49,859 nt of DNA, from the NCBI GenBank assembly GCA_028287035.1, contig JAQBQL010000255.1:1-49859 (forward strand), written 5' to 3'. The stretch comes from Labilithrix sp. (GTDB lineage Bacteria > Myxococcota > Polyangia > Polyangiales > Polyangiaceae). The position numbers were made by a program, and so were the translations under genes. Below the pieces are notes generated by a model, which worked only from the letters and a program-made list of their open reading frames with translations, was not told the DNA's origin and did no database searches. Position 1 is the stretch's first letter. Every line of letters starts with the position of its first letter. Below, piece by piece: positions 45,902-49,859 of this stretch.

Positions 45902-46902
45902 GACGCTCCTTCTTCCACGCGGCGCTGGCCGCGCTCCTCTTCGTCGTCGCGCCGCTCTCCGCCAACGCCGCGCCGCCCGCGAAGGCGCAGATCAGGGATC
46001 TTGCCGTCGCCGCCCCGATGGGCGTGACGCTCGCGCCGCTCCAGCCGCCCGGCCCCGAGCATCCCGAGGGCACGCTCGCCGCGGCCTGGTACGAGAGCGA
46101 GGGCGCGGACGATGGCGTGGTGAAGGCAGCGGCCTGGGACGTCGCCACTGGGCGGCTCGGCGCCGTGCGTACGCTGGTCCGCGAGAAGGCGGTGGGCGGT
46201 CCCACGGTGCAGCTGCTCCGCACCGCCGACGCGCTCTTCGTCATCCGCGCGACCTCGCTCGACGCGGCACCCATCGAGCTGCTCCGCGTCGACCTAGACC
46301 TGCGGGTCCGTGACCGCGTGTCGCTCGCCGAAGGCTCGCTCGCCAGCATCGCCGCGGACGGGCCCTACGTCGCCGTCGCGAGCATCGAGGAGGCGGGCTA
46401 CCACGTGCGGCTCTTCGATGCCTCGAGCCTCGCCGTGATCGCGGCACGCGTCATCCAGGGCAGCGGAAGGCTGACCGCGTGGCCCTCCGCGGAACGCTCC
46501 GGCCGCGCGCTCCGCTTCGAGCGGCACCGCCTCCTCGTGGCGCTCGCCGACCCCGCGAACCCCGTGTTCCTCGGCCTCCGTCTCCCCTCGCTCGCGACGG
46601 AGCTCTCGGGGAGGTTCGTGACCCCGCGAAGCGCTCGCTGGTACTACACGAGCGCGAGCTTCGTGCCGGCGCCCGGCCCGCTTGCGGTGGACATCCCCGA
46701 CGTCGGCCGCCGCGCGCTCTCGCCGACGTTGCAGCCGGCCGGCAGCCTGCCGTACGTCCCGGATACGAGGCGATCCGATGGGCTCGAGACCCCGGAAGGA
46801 GCCGAGGCCTCGAGCGCGGTGATGGGCGGCCGCCGCTTCACGACCGGCGTGCGCGAGGATGGCCGCTGGGCCGTCGCGATCACACCCGACCGCGCGCCCT
46901 GA
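45898..46902 (+). CDS. Exported protein with propeller-like strands, unknown function
   Basis: 334 residues, ATG overlapping the previous stop. Signal peptide residues 1-24 (LSANA|AP). The mature part has regularly spaced beta strands of propeller type: LAAAWYESEG, VVKAAAWDVATGRLGAVRTL, LFVIRATSLDAAP, YVAVASIEEAGYHVRLFD, and RWAVAITPD. There are no cysteines in the mature region and no membrane helix, so it is probably periplasmic or secreted. I do not recognise the family. Coupling to the NlpC/P60-like gene suggests a functional pair. Confidence 0.75.
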   Translation: MRRSFFHAALAALLFVVAPLSANAAPPAKAQIRDLAVAAPMGVTLAPLQPPGPEHPEGTLAAAWYESEGADDGVVKAAAWDVATGRLGAVRTLVREKAVGGPTVQLLRTADALFVIRATSLDAAPIELLRVDLDLRVRDRVSLAEGSLASIAADGPYVAVASIEEAGYHVRLFDASSLAVIAARVIQGSGRLTAWPSAERSGRALRFERHRLLVALADPANPVFLGLRLPSLATELSGRFVTPRSARWYYTSASFVPAPGPLAVDIPDVGRRALSPTLQPAGSLPYVPDTRRSDGLETPEGAEASSAVMGGRRFTTGVREDGRWAVAITPDRAP

Positions 46903-46932
46903 CCGTCGCTACCGCGGGCGCGCCGCCCGGCG

Positions 46933-46938
46933 TAGGAT
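46933..46938 (+). promoter_or_regulatory. Candidate -10 element (TAGGAT) of the SsnA-like gene
   Basis: TAGGAT ends exactly 6 bases before ATG 46945, so transcription would start on the A of the start codon. No -35 was seen. Same arrangement as at 37821-37830. Confidence 0.35.
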
Positions 46939-46944
46939 CACAGG

Positions 46945-48318
46945 ATGGTCGGATCCGAGAGCACCCTGCGCTCGGCGGCGCCGAGCACGGCCGACGCCGA
47001 GGCGCTGCTCGCGGAAGACGAGCACGCTGTGGTGATCGCCGGGGGCACGCTCGTCGAGGTTCATCCGCCTCGGCTCGGCACCGCCGACGTCCTCGTGCGC
47101 GGCGACCGCATCGTGCAGGTCGGCGGCGTCATGCCGGAGGGCCTCGCCCGCGTCGATGCGAGCGGGTGCCTCGTCACCCCGGCGTTCGCGATCGCCCACA
47201 CGCATCTCTACATGTCGCTGACGACGGGGATGCCTCCGCCCCCGGCGCCGCCCCGGACCCTCACCGACTCGCTGCAGTGGGTGTGGTGGGCCCTCGACCG
47301 CGCGCTCGACGACGACCTCGTGCACACGTCCGCGCTCGTCGGCGCGGCGCTCGCCGCCAAGTCCGGCGTGGCCTGCGTGGTGGACCTCCACTCGTCGCCG
47401 CGGGCCATCGACGGCGCGCTCGACCGCGTGGAGGCGGCGCTCGACGAGGTGGGCATCCGCGGCGTGCTCGCGTACGAGACGAGCGATCGCGACGGACGCG
47501 GGCGGCGCGACGGCGGGATGGCCGAGAACCGCCGCTTCCTCGACAAGGTGAAGAAGGGCTTCTCGAAGCACCGCGCGCAGGTCGGCGCGCACGCGATGAT
47601 GACGCTCAACGACGACACCCTGGACGCGCTCCGCGACCTCGCCGACGCGAGCGGCGCCGGCTTCCACATCAAGGTCGCCGAGGACCTCACCGATCTCCTC
47701 GACGCGGAGCGAACGCGGAAGACGACGCTCGCGAGACGCATCGAGCGGCTGGGCCTCGCCCGGCCCGGATCGGTGGTGGCGCATGCCGTGCAGCTCGACA
47801 CCGCGCAGGCCGATCAGCTGCTGTCGGCGGGCGCCACGATCGTGACGAACCCGCGATCGAACATGGCGCATGGCGTGGGCCTCTGCGGGATCTCCGGCGG
47901 GAGCGTCGCGCTCGGCACCGACGGCGTCGACGGCGATCTGCTCGCCGAGGCGCGCGCCTATTTCCTGAGGCACGCCGAGGCGCGCGACGGGCTCGCCCGC
48001 GAGACGGGCCTGCGCATCGCCGCCGGGCAGGAGCTCGCAGCTCGGCTGTTCGGAGAGCGGGCATCACCCCGCATCGCACCGGGTGCGCGCGCGGATCTCG
48101 TGGTCCTCGACTACCCCTCGATGACGCCGATCACCGCGTCGAACGTCATCGAGCACGTCGCGCGCGGATGGACGAGCGCGCACGTCCGGGACACGATGGT
48201 GGGCGGACGATTCGTGGTACGAGATCGGGTGCTCGTGAACGTCGACGAACGCGAGCTCCGCGTCCGGGCGCGCGCCGCTGCGGGACGTCTCTGGGAGAGG
48301 ATGCAGGGTTACACCTGA
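46945..48318 (+). CDS. SsnA-like aminohydrolase (amidohydrolase superfamily) with altered metal ligand
   Basis: 457 residues, ATG at 46945. It follows E. coli SsnA closely in order of motifs: AHTHLYMSLTTG (H85, H87), a WWALDRALDDDLV segment, YETSDRDGRG, VVAHAVQL (H280), NPRSNMAHGVG and LGTDGVDGDL (D326). SsnA belongs to the deaminase/chlorohydrolase branch and in E. coli sits in a purine-related gene cluster; its substrate is unproven. The usual beta-5 motif H-x-x-E reads K-V-A-E here (HIKVAED, K243), so a zinc-binding His is replaced by Lys. Proximity to the urate operon supports a purine-related role. Inactivity or altered metal use is possible. Confidence 0.85.
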   Translation: MVGSESTLRSAAPSTADAEALLAEDEHAVVIAGGTLVEVHPPRLGTADVLVRGDRIVQVGGVMPEGLARVDASGCLVTPAFAIAHTHLYMSLTTGMPPPPAPPRTLTDSLQWVWWALDRALDDDLVHTSALVGAALAAKSGVACVVDLHSSPRAIDGALDRVEAALDEVGIRGVLAYETSDRDGRGRRDGGMAENRRFLDKVKKGFSKHRAQVGAHAMMTLNDDTLDALRDLADASGAGFHIKVAEDLTDLLDAERTRKTTLARRIERLGLARPGSVVAHAVQLDTAQADQLLSAGATIVTNPRSNMAHGVGLCGISGGSVALGTDGVDGDLLAEARAYFLRHAEARDGLARETGLRIAAGQELAARLFGERASPRIAPGARADLVVLDYPSMTPITASNVIEHVARGWTSAHVRDTMVGGRFVVRDRVLVNVDERELRVRARAAAGRLWERMQGYT

Positions 48319-48340
48319 CGCGCCGAGAAGCCTGAACCCG

Positions 48341-49859
48341 ATGCCCGCCACCGCCCCCGACTTCCAGCCCGGTCAGCTCCTGCCCGGGACCAAGTACCGC
48401 GTCGTCCGGCAGATCGGCGCGGGCGGGATGGGCGTCGTCTACCAGGTGGTGAAGCCGCCCGAGATCCAGGGCGTCCTCAAGCTGATGAGCAGCGAGCTCA
48501 CCGCGCACGAGGAGTTCCGCACGCGCTTCCTCGACGAGGTGCGCGTGCTCGCGCAGCTCGATCATCCGAACATCGTCCGCGTGTTCGACTACGACTCGCT
48601 CACCGACGGCACGCCCTACTACGTGATGGAGCTGCTGCACGGGCGCACCGTGCGCGACGCGCTCGCGACGATGGGGACCATCCCGCCGCGCGTCGCCTTC
48701 GAGATCACGCGCCAGCTCTGCGAGGCGCTGCACTGCGCGCACACGAACTCGATCCCGGTCGTGCACCGGGACATCAAGCCCGAGAACATCTTCCTCCACT
48801 CGCCGCGTCACGGAGAGCCGGTGGTGAAGCTCATCGACTTCGGCGTCGTGGCCGTCGCCGACCGCAAGCACGATGGCACCTTCGTCGGCACCTGGAAGTA
48901 CGCGGCGCCCGAGCAGATCCGCGGCGAGCGCGCGCTGCCGGCGACCGACCTCTATGCCGTCGGCCTCGTCCTGTACGAGATGCTGTGCGGGGTCGGGCCC
49001 TTCGAGCAGTACGACACGGGCCCGCTCATCTCGCGCGCGCACGTCTTCGAGGAGCCGCCGCCGGTGTCGCGGTTCGCGCCGTGGGTGCCCGCGTCGATCG
49101 TGCAGCTCATCGACGCCGCGCTCGCGAAGGATCCGCGGCGAAGGCCTCGTGACGCGTATGCGTTTGCAGAGCGACTCTACGAGCTCGAGTTCGCGAACGA
49201 CGGCAACCGCGCCAAGGACCCGACGACAGAAGGGCCGCTCGCGACGATCCTGAGCACCGCGTCCCGGGGGGCCTCGCCCGCGCGCGGGCCGAGCAGCCTG
49301 GTGCCGGGCGGCGGGCTCCATCCGACGCGCAATGCGCCGCTCTCGCCGCCGGTCCCCTTCGCGGCCGCTCCTCCGTCGGCGCCGACCAGCACGCTGAAGG
49401 GCGTCGGGCAGCAGGCGGCGCAGGCCCACGAGACCATCCCCGGGGAGGACGAGCTCCTCGCCGGGCTCGCGCAGGCGCCGGACGCGAAGCCGCTCTCGCG
49501 AAGGGCGCGGCAGACCGGGCCCGACGGGGTTCGCGCGGCGGCGAGCGACACGGGCGGCGACCCGCTCGCGCTCACGCCGCACATGCCCGATCGCGTGAAC
49601 CGCCCCGCGCGCGTGAGCCTGGACGCGCCGACGCTCGACGCGCCGCCGAGCGCGCCGAGGATCTCCGCCACGCCGGCGCCGCCGCTCACGCGCAGCAGCA
49701 GCGCGGGCGGGGTCGACACCGATACGTTCGCGACGCAGGAGTCGGACGCCGCTCGCGCACCGCGGCGGACGCGCGGCCGCCTCGTTCCGGTCGTCGCGGC
49801 ATGCCTCCTCGCGCTCGGCGCCCTCGGGCTCGTCGCGGCGCTGCGTTCGCGCGGCGCGC
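48341..49859 (+). CDS. Ser/Thr protein kinase, membrane-anchored (3' end beyond right edge)
   Basis: 506 residues visible from ATG 48341; the gene continues past the edge. The kinase domain (about 18-285) has GAGGMGVVYQV, a VLK lysine (K47), canonical HRDIKPEN (D144), DFGVVA and a GTWKYAAPEQ activation segment. A long Pro/Ser/Ala-rich linker (about 300-480) leads to a membrane helix at the edge (LVPVVAACLLALGALGLVAAL), so any outside domain is not visible. It starts 22 bases after the SsnA-like gene and could be cotranscribed. No SD is obvious. The cytoplasmic kinase with outside sensor layout is typical of the family. Confidence 0.94.
   Translation, partial: MPATAPDFQPGQLLPGTKYRVVRQIGAGGMGVVYQVVKPPEIQGVLKLMSSELTAHEEFRTRFLDEVRVLAQLDHPNIVRVFDYDSLTDGTPYYVMELLHGRTVRDALATMGTIPPRVAFEITRQLCEALHCAHTNSIPVVHRDIKPENIFLHSPRHGEPVVKLIDFGVVAVADRKHDGTFVGTWKYAAPEQIRGERALPATDLYAVGLVLYEMLCGVGPFEQYDTGPLISRAHVFEEPPPVSRFAPWVPASIVQLIDAALAKDPRRRPRDAYAFAERLYELEFANDGNRAKDPTTEGPLATILSTASRGASPARGPSSLVPGGGLHPTRNAPLSPPVPFAAAPPSAPTSTLKGVGQQAAQAHETIPGEDELLAGLAQAPDAKPLSRRARQTGPDGVRAAASDTGGDPLALTPHMPDRVNRPARVSLDAPTLDAPPSAPRISATPAPPLTRSSSAGGVDTDTFATQESDAARAPRRTRGRLVPVVAACLLALGALGLVAALRSRGA

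Overview
The window reads as chromosomal DNA of a myxobacterium (Myxococcota, probably Polyangia/Labilithrix-like). The reasons are the very high GC with GC-rich third positions, four Hanks-type Ser/Thr kinases in 50 kb (two with the HRD-x-S catalytic loop), many lipoproteins and outer-membrane barrels, MopE-type Cys repeats, a SUMF1-fold protein, an FHA-GGDEF protein and a histone-H1-like tail. This is inferred from gene content; there is no rRNA or other marker. No tRNA, rRNA, CRISPR array, insertion sequence or prophage was seen. Coding density is very high, and only one gap exceeds 300 bases (1433-1758).

Layout. 1-1432: edge-truncated membrane kinase (-). 1759-4705 (+): SRPBCC protein with an H1-like tail, M18 aminopeptidase, lipoprotein with four six-Cys repeats. 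8016-4663 (-): kinase, SUMF1-fold protein, nitronate monooxygenase, an operon-like set. 8141-12344 (+): outer-membrane barrel, 13-haem cytochrome c, an 84-residue protein, and an Ig-like lipoprotein with a CX4CH motif; this looks like an electron-transfer locus at the cell envelope. 14467-12363 (-): MopE/lectin-like lipoprotein, then FHA-GGDEF cyclase. 14493-15524 (+): secreted beta-rich protein. 16655-15540 (-): Tat-exported DUF362 protein. 16865-17440 (+): ComEA-like protein. 19421-17446 (-): murA-hisG. 21884-19485 (-): membrane protein with two predicted propellers. 23402-21924 (-): glmU. 23446-28935 (+): 1341-residue lipoprotein and a FadL-type channel. 35095-28949 (-): VanW-family protein, PQQ-type sugar dehydrogenase fused to a diheme cytochrome, LysM lytic transglycosylase. 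35204-36949 (+): zinc-ribbon kinase. 37814-36912 (-): orphan DNA methyltransferase.

37837-48318 holds a purine (urate) catabolism region. The minus-strand operon allB, allantoicase-OHCU decarboxylase fusion, uraH, puuD would take urate through 5-hydroxyisourate, OHCU, allantoin and allantoate to ureidoglycolate and urea. The PuuD membrane urate oxidase lacks the usual C-terminal cytochrome c domain and carries a cupredoxin-like domain with a potential His/Cys/His/Met copper site instead. I consider this the most novel feature of the window. A DUF6986 (HpcH/HpaI-like) gene and a CAP-domain lipoprotein lie on one side. An NlpC/P60-like protein, its overlapping secreted partner and an SsnA-like aminohydrolase lie on the other. 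A fourth kinase begins at 48341 and runs off the right edge.

Expression signals. Several genes have a TANNNT hexamer exactly or nearly 6 nt upstream of the start codon, which suggests leaderless mRNAs. The clearest case is the 22-bp spacer between the divergent methyltransferase and DUF6986 genes, where two such hexamers overlap back to back.
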